Shown one piece after another: positions 24,585-36,512 of a stretch of DNA of 64,000 nucleotides. Location of the stretch: assembly GCA_027382625.1 (NCBI GenBank), contig JAJKFJ010022802.1:62001-126000 (forward strand). The letters run 5' to 3'. The notes under the pieces were generated by a model, which worked only from the letters and a program-made list of their open reading frames with translations, searched no databases and was not told the origin of the DNA. Source of the DNA: Tetmemena sp. SeJ-2015 (lineage: Eukaryota; Ciliophora; Spirotrichea; Sporadotrichida; Oxytrichidae). Each line of letters starts with the position of its first letter. Positions within the stretch are counted from its first letter, which is position 1. Position numbers and translations under genes: made by a program.

Positions 24585-25231
24585 AATCCATATAACATAG
24601 AGAATATTTTCTAAATTTAATTTGTGCACTTACTTGGACTTTTGACTTTAACTTGCGAGATTAAGAGCACTGATAGTATTTTTAAGATAAGTCTCAGGCT
24701 ATAATGGGATAGGAAATAAATTATGCTCTGCCACGAATACATCTGCCACAGTTAGCCCTATTACTGTTGCGACTGCTCCTGAATTTTGTTTGTGCAGTTC
24801 TTCTACTTGTCTTCTATTTGATAATTTTCCTTGAGGTCCAGAACTCATGTCCTAAATACTATTTAGTTAAACAGAATAAAATTGACTCAAGAAAATAAGT
24901 CAATTAGCATCACACCATTAATTCACTTACTTTACAAATTGAGAAGGCTTTATTTTTGTTTGACAATAATTTACCAAAACATTTATTAATATCATCCTCA
25001 TAAGAGGAATAAACTGCAGGAGGTTAGAAATATTCAACATTTATTTTAGCAATTAGAGTAATCGTGCTGTTGTTAATTATATTTACGATCAAAATTATTA
25101 TGTCAACTGCTCATCCATTGAATTCTCACTCCCATGAGAATTCAAAATCCTTTCCATTCTAAAACTCCCTCCACAAGGATTAGCAAGGAAAGAACAAACA
25201 CTAAGTTATTTATTATAAAATGTTCAGATGA
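24579..25231 (+). CDS. Cys-rich protein with two predicted membrane helices, unrecognised
   Basis: A frame beginning MYNPYNIENIFQIQFVH inside the MBOAT pointer leads to a Cys cluster (LCHEYICHSQPYYCCDC, about 24720-24775). After a small frame change near 24775 a strong membrane helix follows (NFVCAVLLLVFYLIIFLEV). A second helix is ILAIRVIVLLLIIFTIKIIM at about 25045-25105. The YCCDC-then-helix arrangement loosely resembles Shisa/VOPP-type membrane proteins, but the resemblance is weak. The end at TGA 25231 overlaps the ATG of the next frame, so the boundary may really be an MDS junction. Confidence 0.4.
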
Positions 25232-27490
25232 GTGAGTTAAAGCCATTAGTCTCAGAAAGACTAAACATCATGAAGAAAATTTATCAAAAAAAGACTATGA
25301 AGTAGGTCCATTCAAATAAATATCAGGACAGGCATTCACAAATCAAATTACCAATAGCTTCAACTCAGCAAAATTAAATTAAAGAAGCAGATTTCTACAC
25401 ATCAACTGATCGACAAGCCATTTCAAAAGACTTAAAGTCAGTTAACTTTGCCCTTGGATTTGAAAGTTAATTACATCAATTTATAATTAAAAGTAAAAGC
25501 ATTGCCAAATCTCACTCTTAACTAGAGTTCTAGCAGAATCTGAAGTAAAATACTCAGCTTATTCTATAAAATATGAGTGAGAATCAGCATCTTCAAAAGC
25601 TAAACTACAAAAAGTAATATGAAGATAATCTAGTTAACAGTTTGAGGAATAATTTTATCAAATTACATTAATTTTAAGGAGCCCTGATCTCTATTCGAAT
25701 AATACCTATTAGATAATGGTTAAGCAATTGCAGACATAGAATAATTAAGAAGAACTTTAATTGCCCCCAAATAAGTTAATTGCTAAAGAGCCCTCCTAGA
25801 AATTGTAAACATCCAATCAAGAATATTACACTCTCAAATCCTTAAGCAAGGACGAGCTACCTTTAAACGCAGAACAGAAATAAGAGAGAAAGAGAAAGCT
25901 ACAAATTGCCAATTTTAGTATGGGCAATACTTAAAGTTCAGATGTCTTCAAAAGACATCAAACACCTTAAATTGCAAATAGAAAAGGATTCTTCTAGGAA
26001 AACGGGGACACGCTAGATATTAGGAAAAAGAGATATGAAAAGATGACCATGCAGCACTTTAATGTTGGGGATGCAAATAACTGCAATTATGAAGGAGGAT
26101 TGAATTACAAGATTCAAGATGAAACTCAGAATAAATTTCAAACTAGTAATGCACTTATTACTCTCAATCCTATACCAGCAGAGAAGTATTTGGAAAGCAT
26201 TTAAGCTAGATCTGACACATAAAAGTTGAAAAAGACAAACTTAACTCTTGGATTTAACCAATAAAACTTTACTTAGAATTAGATGAGTACTAGTGCCTCT
26301 AAAGGTTTCGATAGATTATCACCATCAAAATTTACAAGCGAAGCAAAAGGTGAATCACCTGTGTTAAATTTGACTTTTATTTTTAGAATCAAGTCTTCAC
26401 TTTTAAACTATTTAGTCTTAGGCCAATAGTAAAGTCTTAGAAGACTAAAAGAAGACTTATTTGCATCTAGGTAACTTCAAGATTGAGAAGCAGAGCATCG
26501 CTCAAAGCTGTTATTAAAAGATAGAGGATAAGGATAATCAACTAGAGTCTAATAGAAAGTTCCATGATGATTTGAAATTATCTATACGATGTAAGTTTCT
26601 TCTTCCTTAGCTTATCCTTTTAATGATTTATTTAGAAACTTAATTCGTGATTGGAAGAGAAAGTAACGACTTCAAAACCGAGAAGCAGCACAACTATGTG
26701 AGCTAGTTAAATTTAGACAACACTCTGCAAAACATGATAAAGTCTAATCTTATTCAAAACAAACTTAAAAAGTCAAGTGTTGACTTTAGAACTGAAAAAC
26801 TCGGAAAAGAAGCTCCCAAGATTACTTCTTACTAATCTGATAGTTAGCCAAAAGAGACTGAATAAAGTTTAAAGCATCAAAAGGAAGAATATAGTATATT
26901 TTTAGATTTTCACTAGAGCAAAACGTAATCAAGCATTTTCTTTGGTGCTTATGGGAAATAAAATTACTAAACACCTAAATAATCGAAAAACTTGATGCTT
27001 ACATAGAATTCTTAACCACCTTAAGCATAAGGAATCTCCTAATAAATAGCTCCTGCTGGACTCATGACAAGCACTAACTCTTCCCCTTCCCAGCCTCACT
27101 TTACTTTTTAACTTCCTTACAAAATCCATCCTGAAAACTCCTCACCTTCTAAAAATCTAGTCGGAATCACGAACGACTAAATGTTTAAGACCATATCGTA
27201 AAACAAGCAAGAAGCCCTCACTTTAAGAAATTATCTGAGCTCTGGGCACTATTAGTTTGGATACTCTGACAAAAGTTAAACTGCAGCCAGTTCTCATAGA
27301 AGCATCACTCCCTCACAAGTAAGTGAAAAGGATTTGTTGTTTTAACTTTTAAATTTAGAGAGACAATAAGAGTTATCAAACGCTTTTGCTTTAAGACGCT
27401 AAGAGCAAAGTAGTAGTTTAGGACAAGATGAAGAGAACTAACCTCGTATTAGGAATAGATAGGTTTTAACCAACCTCAACCATGCACGAT
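25228..27490 (+). CDS. repeat protein with 'xxFxxEK'-type repeats, possibly axonemal
   Basis: From ATG 25228 (MSELKPLVSERLNIMKKIYQ) the protein shows a degenerate repeat about every 40-60 residues: KSVNFALGFES, TNLTLGFNQQNF, GNFKIEKQS, SNDFKTEKQHNY, SSVDFRTEKLGK, SGHYQFGYSDK. It is otherwise Ser/Gln/Lys-rich. Repeats of this kind occur in microtubule-associated and microtubule-inner proteins of cilia, so an axonemal role is plausible but only inferred. Frame changes near 25700, 26350 and 26590 indicate introns or IESs. Confidence 0.42.
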
Positions 27491-27494
27491 AATC

Positions 27495-28140
27495 ATGTCT
27501 GGATTCAACCAAAGCTAAAGAAGTGAATTAATTGTTTCATATCAGCCTAGTCTTTTATACAAAGATAAATTTATAAATGAAAGTTTTGATAACAGAATCT
27601 TCATCACCATAAATTTAAGCTTAATTATTTTTAGTAATGCTGAATAAACAGAAACAACTTCCTGGACCTGGCCAATATCATCAGCCTGACTTAGTCGGTA
27701 CCAATAACTCAGTTAAGTTCACTTCACTTGTAAAGTCTCCTCAATCATCCGCTTTCCCAAAAGCTCATGATCGCTTCGAACCTCCAAGTAAGTTACTACA
27801 TAAATGCAAAAGGATACTAAGATATTCTTATAATCGCAATAAAATTTAATTTGAGTTTTCATATTCTAACTTATGATTATTTAGCTTTCAGAAATGATGT
27901 TCCTGGGCCAGGAATATACACGCCAAAGAATAATTTTAATGAGAACATTTACTCGGTTTACAAATCTTTCGGACATGCTAAATTTGGTAAAGATGAGCGC
28001 AAAGCTTTAGAGGATAAATTGTACAAGAATGTGGAATTCCCTGGGCCAGGTAACTACGAGTTGCCAAGTGATTTTGGCCGCTACGAGCCTCCACTTTTCA
28101 ATCAGTCAAAAAGATCTAACTCCTCAGTTAATGGAATGTG
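27495..28140 (+). CDS. STPGR (SHIPPO/ODF3-type) repeat protein
   Basis: The start is probably ATG 27495 (MSGFNQSQRSELIVSYQP) and the stop is TGA 28138-28140. STPGR-type motifs PGPGQYHQP, PGPGIYTPK and PGPGNYELP are followed by the usual '...F' phrases (KFTSLVKSPQSSAFPKAHDR, GHAKFGKDERKA). A GT..AG intron of about 100 nt (27791-27887) separates the first and second motifs. The family (ODF3, CFAP and SHIPPO proteins) lines sperm-tail and ciliary microtubules. A second STPGR gene converges on it from the other strand. The join near 27600-27650 is not resolved. Confidence 0.8.
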
Positions 28141-28209
28141 AAGGGAATAATAATTCCCGAAAATAATATTTCTGGGATCAAAAGACTAAATATATTTTCA
28201 AGTACGTTT

Positions 28210-29205
28210 TAGCAACATTTTTAGTTTCAAATTCGTTTAAAGTATTATATGAGAAGAAATTGTTAAAAAACTTTCATTCTTCCTATTCAAAAACTTACTT
28301 GTATCATAACCTGTGATTGGTCTCATTGTAAATTTGTTGCCATCCTTGCCAAAAGTTGGAGGTGGCTGATACTGACCTGGCCCGGGCTCAACATCTTTAC
28401 CTTTCTTTTCTACTGCTTAAATATGTAGCTTATACATCTGTTCCTTCCCTAATCCAAATGAATAAGCTCTAGATTGATTAAACTTATTTTATGTCTTAAA
28501 GAATATTGCTTTATCAAATAAATTGCTATGTAAATTATAGCATTTAAATTAAGTATGAATCTGTAGATTTCAATTTAATGCTATTAAGATTTAAGTTTTA
28601 TCTCTTTTAAATTGCGAGCTTATCCTGTACTAATCTGGTGAGGGAGGATTATTATGATCTGTAGTAAATGTTAAATCGGAAATATTAAAAATAGTAATTT
28701 ACGGCTGTGTCTGGGGTAGTAATTAAATCTTTAAGTCGATCCAAAGGCACGTCCTGACCCAGATTGAGGTTTCATTTTATCAAATAGACCAGGTAGCTCA
28801 TATTGGATATGAGGATTCAAACTATAGTTTGTAAATATATTGATTGTATAGAAGATTATAATTCATATTAAATGAACTTCTGTGTCATCCATACCTTGAA
28901 TTATAACTTTGGAATCGATTGGACTTGGAAAATGAAAACATGACCTTTGCCTTGGAGGTATTAAGAGGATTCTATTCTGCAAAACTGCTGCCAAGCGCTG
29001 ACATTCCTCTCATGGTTGATCCTCCTATCATCATACTCCTGTTTAGCAGAGATCTATCATTTCCTCCAGTAGCTGAAAGCATTGACTCTCTCAAAGGGGA
29101 TCTCATTGATGTATCTAAGTCAACTCTTAAATAAAAAAGTGAATTTCTTGTTGAGGGTGATAGAAGTTGTGTATTTTCAGGGGAGAAGCTCTTTTACTCT
29201 GCCAT
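28210..29205 (-). CDS. STPGR (SHIPPO-type) repeat protein
   Basis: The start is ATG 29205 (MAEQKSFSPENTQLLSPS). The order is Ser/Met-rich N-terminus, AKVMFSFSKSNRF, YELPGLFDKMKPQSGSGRAF, a variant motif PPSPDQYRI, SRAYSFGLGKEQMYKLHIQA, and PGPGQYQPPPTFGKDGNKFT near 28340-28400. Several frame changes (about 28720, 28660, 28480) imply IESs or introns. It ends shortly after PITGYDTS, about 70 nt from the end of the convergent STPGR gene. A ciliary microtubule role is inferred from the family. Confidence 0.7.
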
Positions 29206-29339
29206 TTTTCAACAGGTACAATTTTCTCAAGCTCAATAAATAAATTTAATTCACTTCAGCTTCCTAAATCTAAACCAATAGCATAAGAATGAAATTCAAT
29301 TGTTAAAATCATTGATAATTCAAGTCTGGAGAATCAATG

Positions 29340-31000
29340 TTTCATTTAGTTGTGTTATTATGGTAAGAAACGCCACCTGCTGGTACCACTGCTCCTCTCT
29401 TGCTTATAGGAATATCTCTTTTGCTTTCTAAATTGATCTTGGGGTCACTTATTTAAAAGTTCAATCCACCTTCAGGGAATTTCAATTGCTCTGGAATTAT
29501 TTGCCCAGAATATTTATTGCTATCGCTTCCTTTCTTGAGACTTGAATTTACGTTGCTTCTTTGCTTTAATTCACTATCTTGCAGATTTCTCTGATAAATA
29601 AAGGAAAAGAATGATAAAAGTTTGGCTGAGCTTTTCCTTTTTCTAGAGAAAATTCATTCATAAGCAGTTCTTCTCCATACTGATTCTAACTACTCTTATT
29701 GACATTGCTTTGATCATATGGAATTGGCAGGGAATCCTTTCTCTTTCCTTCTAGAGTATGAATAGACATGGGGAGAGGTAGATGCTTCTCTTTATGAACT
29801 TATTTTACTTCTTGAGCTTTTTGAAGATTTCCAAAATTTGAGCTTGCGAGAGGCGCCTAATTTTTATCTGGCACATTTTTCTTCTTTGTTTACTTTACTA
29901 TTCCATAATCATTCTGTAACTTCAACTAAAAATCAGTTGAAGGGAACTTTAAATCTTACATTTTGTTGATGTATCTATGCCAAAAGCTCTGGATCAATAG
30001 GAGTGCGAGGAATCTTGTCTTTGTGCTTCATTTCTTGTGGGAGACTGATATTGCTATTGCTAGATTTAGTTTTGCTTAGTAATTATGAGTCATCCGAATA
30101 ATTGTTGTTCGTGATCATGTTATTGCTTATGAAATTATACTGCCTTCCTTTTGGTTGGTTTACGTTAATCATTACATCCAAATTTTACTCTTACTGTATT
30201 AAAAGCTGTTACTGTTAAATGTTATCCTTATTCTAAAACTGCATATTGTGAGTGCCATTCATTTAAAAAAAATTAGAATTCTTAGAAGCAATGTCTGATG
30301 TACGGCTTGCATTCATGATCTCGTACTTTATAGGAGCTGAAAACTAAGGATTACTAGAAGGCTATGAGAATACTTAATTCCTGATCATCCTATTTTCGAA
30401 GTAACTAATAGGATCAGCATTTGTAAAAGCCAATTAGTATTCTCTGTAATCAGCATCATCTGAAAAGAAACTAATGCTCATATTCTCATCATCATCATCG
30501 TCATCGGCTTCATCTAATTCTTCTTATTCTAATTCTTCATCGTCAATTTTTATCATCTTCCTCATCCTCAAATTGTTCATAATCTTCATCATCCTCTTCA
30601 TTCGATACATCTCTTTCTTCAACTTCATCTCTTCATTTAAAATGATATCGTTATAGTATAATTAAGTGCATCAATCTCTAAGCTTTTAATCTTAGTCTTA
30701 ATCATCCTCAGTAGGCAACTTATACTCCTCCTATTATTTGACTGGTTGGTTTAAGTTCTTTTTAGCTGCAGTGCTTACTCTTCTTATCATCATTTAGGAA
30801 TCACTTTAATGAGCATAAAGTATCACAATTTATAATAGAATGCATCTAGTTCATCCTCAGTCGCTTCTTCAATAATTCGATCTTGCTCTCTCACGAGGTG
30901 TCGATGTGCTATTAAATTGCTGGAGCCCTTTCGATTGTTTGGGGAATCTTCCTCATCTATCTTTACAAGTAAAATATAGTATGTGCTTCAGCTATGTTGC
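29340..31000 (-). CDS. acidic, Asn/Gln/Ser-rich hypothetical protein
   Basis: Minus-strand frames include an acidic run (Asp/Glu-rich, about 30480-30640), then SISFFSDDADYREYQLAFTN, ASRTSDIASKNSNFFQMNGT, SNNMITNNNYSDDSQLLSK, and a C-terminus with SKRDIPISKRGAVVPAGGVS near 29370. It has no domain. Frame changes near 30200 and 29950 suggest further IESs or introns. The plus-strand Ser-rich reading at 30474-30656 is its shadow. Confidence 0.42.
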
Positions 31001-31039
31001 AAGCTACTCATTCTGAGCTCTCAATATTAACTACATGCT

Positions 31040-32080
31040 TAAAATTTAAACTGAAAACTTTATACACAAAACGAGACAGAAGAGATTTGATTTATATACC
31101 TGTTTGGATAAAATTAACTTGATGAGTTTATAGCAATAACTTATCTTCAAGCATTTCTCTGAGTCCATTCTTCTTAGCTCTTTTTCTAAGTCTTGTCACA
31201 TTCATCAGACAATAGATGCTTCCATTCCCTTCATTTTTATGGTTTCCAATTTTAACATATCTATATATTATTTAAAGAATTATTAAGCTCTCAGGGGAAA
31301 TTATTCTGCATTTTTCATTTTAAATTTAATTTATAGCCTATATTAATTAAATGATTAAAGCAAATAATATATTGGAGATTTTAGTAATTAATCCTTCAAA
31401 CTTAATTACTATTATTTTCTGCATAAAATTTAATTTTAAAAGAACTTTGAGTTTATTCTCTTAACTATAAAGCACAAAATCCTCTAATAAATAAAACTCC
31501 TAATTAACCTATTCCCAAATTAACAAGTTTGCCATTTATTTCAATAAACTAAATTAAAATGTGAATTGTGTTAAAATTTGTGGCTGAGATTATACCAGAT
31601 TGAAAAATTAATTAGAAAACTGATTTAATTAGGGCCCGGGTAATTAATTGTATAGTTATTATAGTTACTCATGAATCTAATATTTAATAAAGCATGAAAT
31701 TTAATTAACTGAATATTATTCCTCAAAAATAGGGGCAGAAATTAAACTCTTAATGCTTTTTCTTTTTAATTATAAGGAATTCTAAATTTAAGTTGTTATT
31801 TAATTTAAAGATAGCTAATAATTATTTGTTAATGAATAGTATTAAAAATTAAATATTTAAACCTAAGTTTTGCATGTAAAATTTTATAATCCTAAAATTA
31901 TTACATGCAGAATTATTTGTAGCAATTAGTGTCTGACATCAGAGTTTAATTTTAAATAATATTCTTTTGATAATAATTAAAAATCTGCAGATTGAAGTGG
32001 AATAGAAAATTATTAAATATAAATATAATTTACCTTATTTATTTTGAGACTTGAGGTTCCTATATCTAAGTAAAAGCCTT
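31040..32080. other. 1-kb AT-rich stretch without genes
   Basis: It is strongly AT-rich and full of short TTAAT/AATTA words, with one GC island (GGGCCCGGG near 31634). No protein, RNA or repeat array is seen. Such DNA fits germline-limited spacer, eliminated from the somatic genome. Confidence 0.45.
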
Positions 32081-32109
32081 AAATTTTATTAATTATTGCT
32101 TTGAGTCTC

Positions 32110-34642
32110 TCCCTTGGTCAAAGCTTCCATTTTTAATCTATATAATTAAGGATTATAAAATCGGTTTACTTATAAAATGAAGGGATTAACGCACGTCTCC
32201 AGCTCTTGTTCATGGATAGAACTGAATTGTCTTTTTAAGATCTCTAGCACATCAACTGTATTCGATGGATGTGCAAGACTAAAATGCTTAAAATAATTAT
32301 TATATAGACCCAGCTAGCCAGGTCTGTGAAGTGCCAAGTTCATCAAAAGAGCCAAGCCATATTATATTTCATACTAGTTAACAGGCAGAAGTGTGTCCAG
32401 CTTATACAAAAGCCAAGCAGTTATTCCAAACCTCAGCATTAAAGGCAAAACTTTTTCTTCAAAGAAAATTTCTAGAAAATTGCAATAGCAAGCTTGTCAA
32501 ACTTAGTTTACGAGAAGGAATTCTCTTCATTAAAAATATATTTGAGGGATTAGTTTACAGGATTTTCCACACAGCTTACTGCAAGAAGTCTTTTTTCAAT
32601 CCTAAATAGTTTATTCCCAAAGGCTCACAAGACAAAGAGTTTATCAAATACAGAAACTGAAAGATGACTTTCTCAGAACCTAATTCCCCTAGTCTATCAA
32701 CAAAATCTCTGGTTTTGGGATCTACTCCTTTCTTTTGAGTTATAGAGCTACTATTATCATCAATGTTTTCAGAAGTTAAGATCGAGTCAGAGAGACTTAT
32801 TGCATGAGTGAAGTTGAAAATATCATGGTGATGAAGGAGATACTTAAATGCTAAAAATTAAAGAGGAATATGTAAAACATTTGAGCTTCCTTCCTAGCTT
32901 TCTTAGAATCAACGCAAGCTCTTTTGATAGTCTCTCTTATCTACTTAAGAATAGTACAGATGTGATTAAAATCTGTGGATTTCATCAAGTCTTTCTTCAG
33001 TTGCTGAACTATATATGGAGGCATTAAATTTCTAATCTTCAAGGATCTGTCGTCATTGTTTTGATTTGAACTAGAGAATCCCTCTTAAATTTTTCTTATA
33101 GACTAGGTTTCTGGACTATTTTGATTTTTCTCTTGCTAGATGTTAGATGGAGCATTTCCTTGGGTGAAATTATTTATCTTTTTGAATTGAGCCTCGTCCT
33201 AATTTTATTGCAATTGCTGATTATTATTAGAGGCTTCTTCAAGCCTATTTGTGTTGCTCTTCATACGCTTTTGAACTGACATTTCTTTGCTAATCGAATC
33301 TTCCTCCGCTTCGTAATTCTAAACTTAAAATATTTAATACTTTAATAACCACTAATTGCCTAACTTTACTATCTTTATTTTGAGGATGATAACTGCCCTT
33401 CTTGATATATGATTTTAATGATAAATTTTCTCATTGTAAATTAATAAAATTTATTATTGATATTGGTGAAGATGATTATTATAGATAACATCCTGATCGA
33501 TTCTTTTGGCTTCAAAGAGAGAATGGGGAGGTTGATGAGTTTGACTATCGATAAGGATAGTATTTATTTGGTAAACTAGAGCTGGAAGATTTTAGTTTCC
33601 CTTAAGTGACTGTTACTACAGTGTACTATGGATTAGTTGCAGCTTCCTTTCTTAATTAATTTGGCTGTTCTCTAGCTCACTTATTACCCTTTTTAGTCTC
33701 TCAATTTCTTTCTCATTCTACTTTACCTCTTAGTCTGCTTTTGAATTGTTTGGGTTTGAATTAATGTGGAGAATAGAGTTCATGTCTCTAATGTCTCTGT
33801 ATGTAGTTAGCAGGGTGGACTCAACTTTATCAGGATTGAATTGCATATTCAAGTTGGACTAGATGTACTTGTTTAACTTCTCTCTTACTGATGAATTGAA
33901 CTCCTAGCTCAAAATAAATAAGCATTTTTTATTATGAGATTTTGAAAATTTATTGCTCAGGAGCTATTTGAATGATTTATGATCTGCTATATTTTTAACA
34001 TAGGGGAGTGCATAGAAGGTCACAAATTCAGAGGTCTGGGAAAGTGACTATCCCTAGTTTTCTAGAAAATGTTTGAACATCTATAATTCAACCCCAGCAT
34101 CAATAAATATCAATAATGATTGATAAATCATAGTTATCGTTAGTTCGAAATGGACTTTGAGGGTAAATTGAGAATTATATCTTTTCATTTCAAATAAATA
34201 ATCATTTTAAAGAGAGAAGTAAAGTTGGATGTAAAAATCTAGTTTCTTTAAATCGACAGAGCTCTAATGGCTTTGCCCTCTTTTAAAAAGGTCTCTTATG
34301 TTCCATATCGCATAAAACCTATCTCTGTCTCCTTCTTCAAACGCCTAACCAAATTTATTTTCAAATATATTTTACCTAAAAAAGCAATTAAATCAGTCTT
34401 TGCTAACTAATTCCAGTTCTTCTGCTTTTTGTTGGAGACTTTCCACTCTACTTTATTACAGAATCTGATTCGTTCTATTGAAGTATTTAGTTGCTAGATG
34501 TTAAAGTTACCTTGAAAATGGTTTAAAGTTCTTGGCTGTAGTCCTCAATCATCAAATGTTCTATTATAAGTTGTTTTACATCTCTCTAATAAATAATTAA
34601 ATAGGAGAGGTCAGAAATGGTGCTGTTAGAAGCAGTTGACAT
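32110..34642 (-). CDS. ARMC9-like LisH and armadillo-repeat protein
   Basis: The start is ATG 34642. A LisH-like helix pair (DVKQLIIEHLMIEDYSQELQ) is followed near 34300 by FEEGDRDRFYAIWNIRDLF and near 34040-34110 by the hallmark GQSLSQTSEFVTFYALPYVK, which matches the ARMC9 signature ([20 protein letters not shown] in animals). A coiled coil lies near 33680-33760. The ARM part contains IVQQLKKDLMKSTDFNHIC and, near the end, GLALLMNLALHRPGQL, equivalent to the EYxLALLMNLxLR segment. ARMC9 is a basal-body/ciliary-base protein linked to Joubert syndrome in humans. Introns or IESs are needed at several points (34500, 33320, 32460). The C-terminal end is approximate. Confidence 0.75.
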
Positions 34643-34659
34643 TTATCCAATTAAAATTT

Positions 34660-35130
34660 AATTTTAACTTTCGCAATTCTAGAAAGATTTACTTTAGATT
34701 CGTAAAACAATAATTTTCATGCTTGTTTGAGGAGTTTTTATAAAATAAAAATAAAGAAATTACTTTTAGACCGTATTGATTTTAGATTAATTTTCTCTTA
34801 TTAAATTAGTGATTAAAGATTTATTTCAATTAATTTAAATTAGAACAAATTTTGAATAAAATCAAGCCTTGGAAAATCAGCTACTCAAGGTTGAGAAACT
34901 AAACAACAACAATAACAATGAATGATAAGAGATACTTTAAATTTATCAAGTTATTTATTTTTTGATTTCCTCAATAACTTTATAAAAGTGATTATTTATT
35001 TTTGAAATCGATAAATTATTCTTAATTATTTGGGATCGGCGGACTGACCACCTTCAATGACTAGTAGGTTTTTCTGTCTTCTTGCCTTTGATTTTAGCTA
35101 TAAGTGCAGTTATCCTATCGTCCAGTGAAA
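34660..35130. other. intergenic stretch
   Basis: AT-rich DNA between the ARMC9-like start and the end of the first transporter. No coding or RNA signal is seen. Confidence 0.4.
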
Positions 35131-35141
35131 TTACATAAATA

Positions 35142-36501
35142 TCAATTAATTTAAATGACTGATGCTCCTGCAACCGCCAAGATTATTCCAAAAAAACCCT
35201 TACATTGAAGAAATAGGCTGGTCAAACATCAAATAGTTAAAGAGAGACACATATATACAGCAAGTATTAGCCAGAGAGAACGCAATTCCACCCACGCCAA
35301 TTGAGGACGCATAAATTTAAAGCACCATGCCTATATTCAATTCAAATTTTTGTTTATACTCTCACTTAAGCCTCCTAAAACCATCAACATATAATCCTTG
35401 AAGGCGAAAGTAAGTGTAGAGTTATCTGCACTCCAAAAGTAAGCGATCGCTCCTGCTATAGACAAGAAACCTACAATCAAAGGATAGTAGTAACCTGCGA
35501 TTTCTCCATCTACTCTCAAAGTAGTGAGGGTTCGCACAAAAACTATTTCTTATCCAAAGAGAGTTGCTGCCAAAAGCCCTGAGAAGATGCACATCAAAAT
35601 ATAATAGCTTTCCGAATGATCCCCGTGATTATATAATGAAAATTATTCAAACTTATTGGCATTTAATTATGCTTTTGTTCCACTCCTGAATCTAGGAATG
35701 TTTCTTATTCTGGACTGAAAACACTAACTATCACTACGGAGACGAGAATAGTTACTATGCCTATAAACTGAATCACATTAATCTTATCCTTTGTAGATGA
35801 GATACTGCATGAATAGGATGTAGACAGAACTGAAGATATAAATACTTCATTTTTTTAGTTCTTTAAGAGTATTAAGGAGGAACTAATTCCATCATTTAGA
35901 TTAGCTAGTTACCCATAATGGAATGAGGTCACAAGAAAGTAGCATCCAACCATTTCGCAAAGACCTCCTAGAAAAAGTACTATTAGAATCTTTGGCTTGA
36001 AAGTATAAACTTGACGCTTCTTTATCTATTCAGGTTGTTCCTAGTTAGTATTTATCGCCACCAAGGGTTGACTTATGTATTTATTATAATTGAGAAACTG
36101 AAAATGCAAAGTTAGAATCAGTACCTCCTCCAATAATAGATGACGATAACGGAACTGATTCTTACTATGACTCCTAAAGCTTTGCAGTCTTTCTGGAAGA
36201 TTAGACCTCTTTAATTTAATTCCAGGGAAAAGTAAAGTTACTGCCCTCCTTTTTAGCTTTCAACTTTTTGATAAGTAGGACAATAATAGGAATTATGCAA
36301 AACGAGGAATTCTAAAGAAAATTGGACGCAGTTACATTATCACTTTCATATCCTCGAATTATCTAGCCTGTGGAATTAAATAGAGCAGCTAGGATGGACA
36401 GAACTATATAGAAGTGATTAACTGGAAATAAATAAATGAATATGTTATCTTCATTTCTTGATAAAGGAATAGCTAAAATTAATAAGTATGTATGAAATCA
36501 T
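35142..36501 (-). CDS. drug/metabolite transporter (EamA-like), paralogue 1
   Basis: Minus-strand frames give a ten-helix DMT/EamA-type carrier: YIVLSILAALFNSTGQIIRG, SSFCIIPIIVLLIKKLKAKK, ILIVLFLGGLCEMVGCYFLV, VIQFIGIVTILVSVVIVSVF, EIAGYYYPLIVGFLSIAGAI, ASSIGVGGIAFSLANTC and GFFGIILAVAGASVI, ending at TGA 35142-35144. The segment order equals that of the two paralogues downstream, so the three form a tandem cluster. Substrate cannot be read from the sequence. Introns or IESs interrupt it at several points (36450, 36180, 35890, 35640, 35330). The start is uncertain. Confidence 0.7.
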
Positions 36502-36512
36502 AGTTAATGTAT

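Noticed and set aside
27591..27653. AACAGAA repeat (7 bp, 56 nt apart) as an IES pointer in the plus-strand STPGR gene
   Set aside because: Joining the copies puts the PGPGQY motif out of frame with the upstream reading, so this repeat alone does not explain the break.
28919..29134. Plus-strand frame of 71 codons
   Set aside because: It is the shadow of the minus-strand STPGR gene, whose frame has the AKVMFSFSKSNRF motif and a good start.
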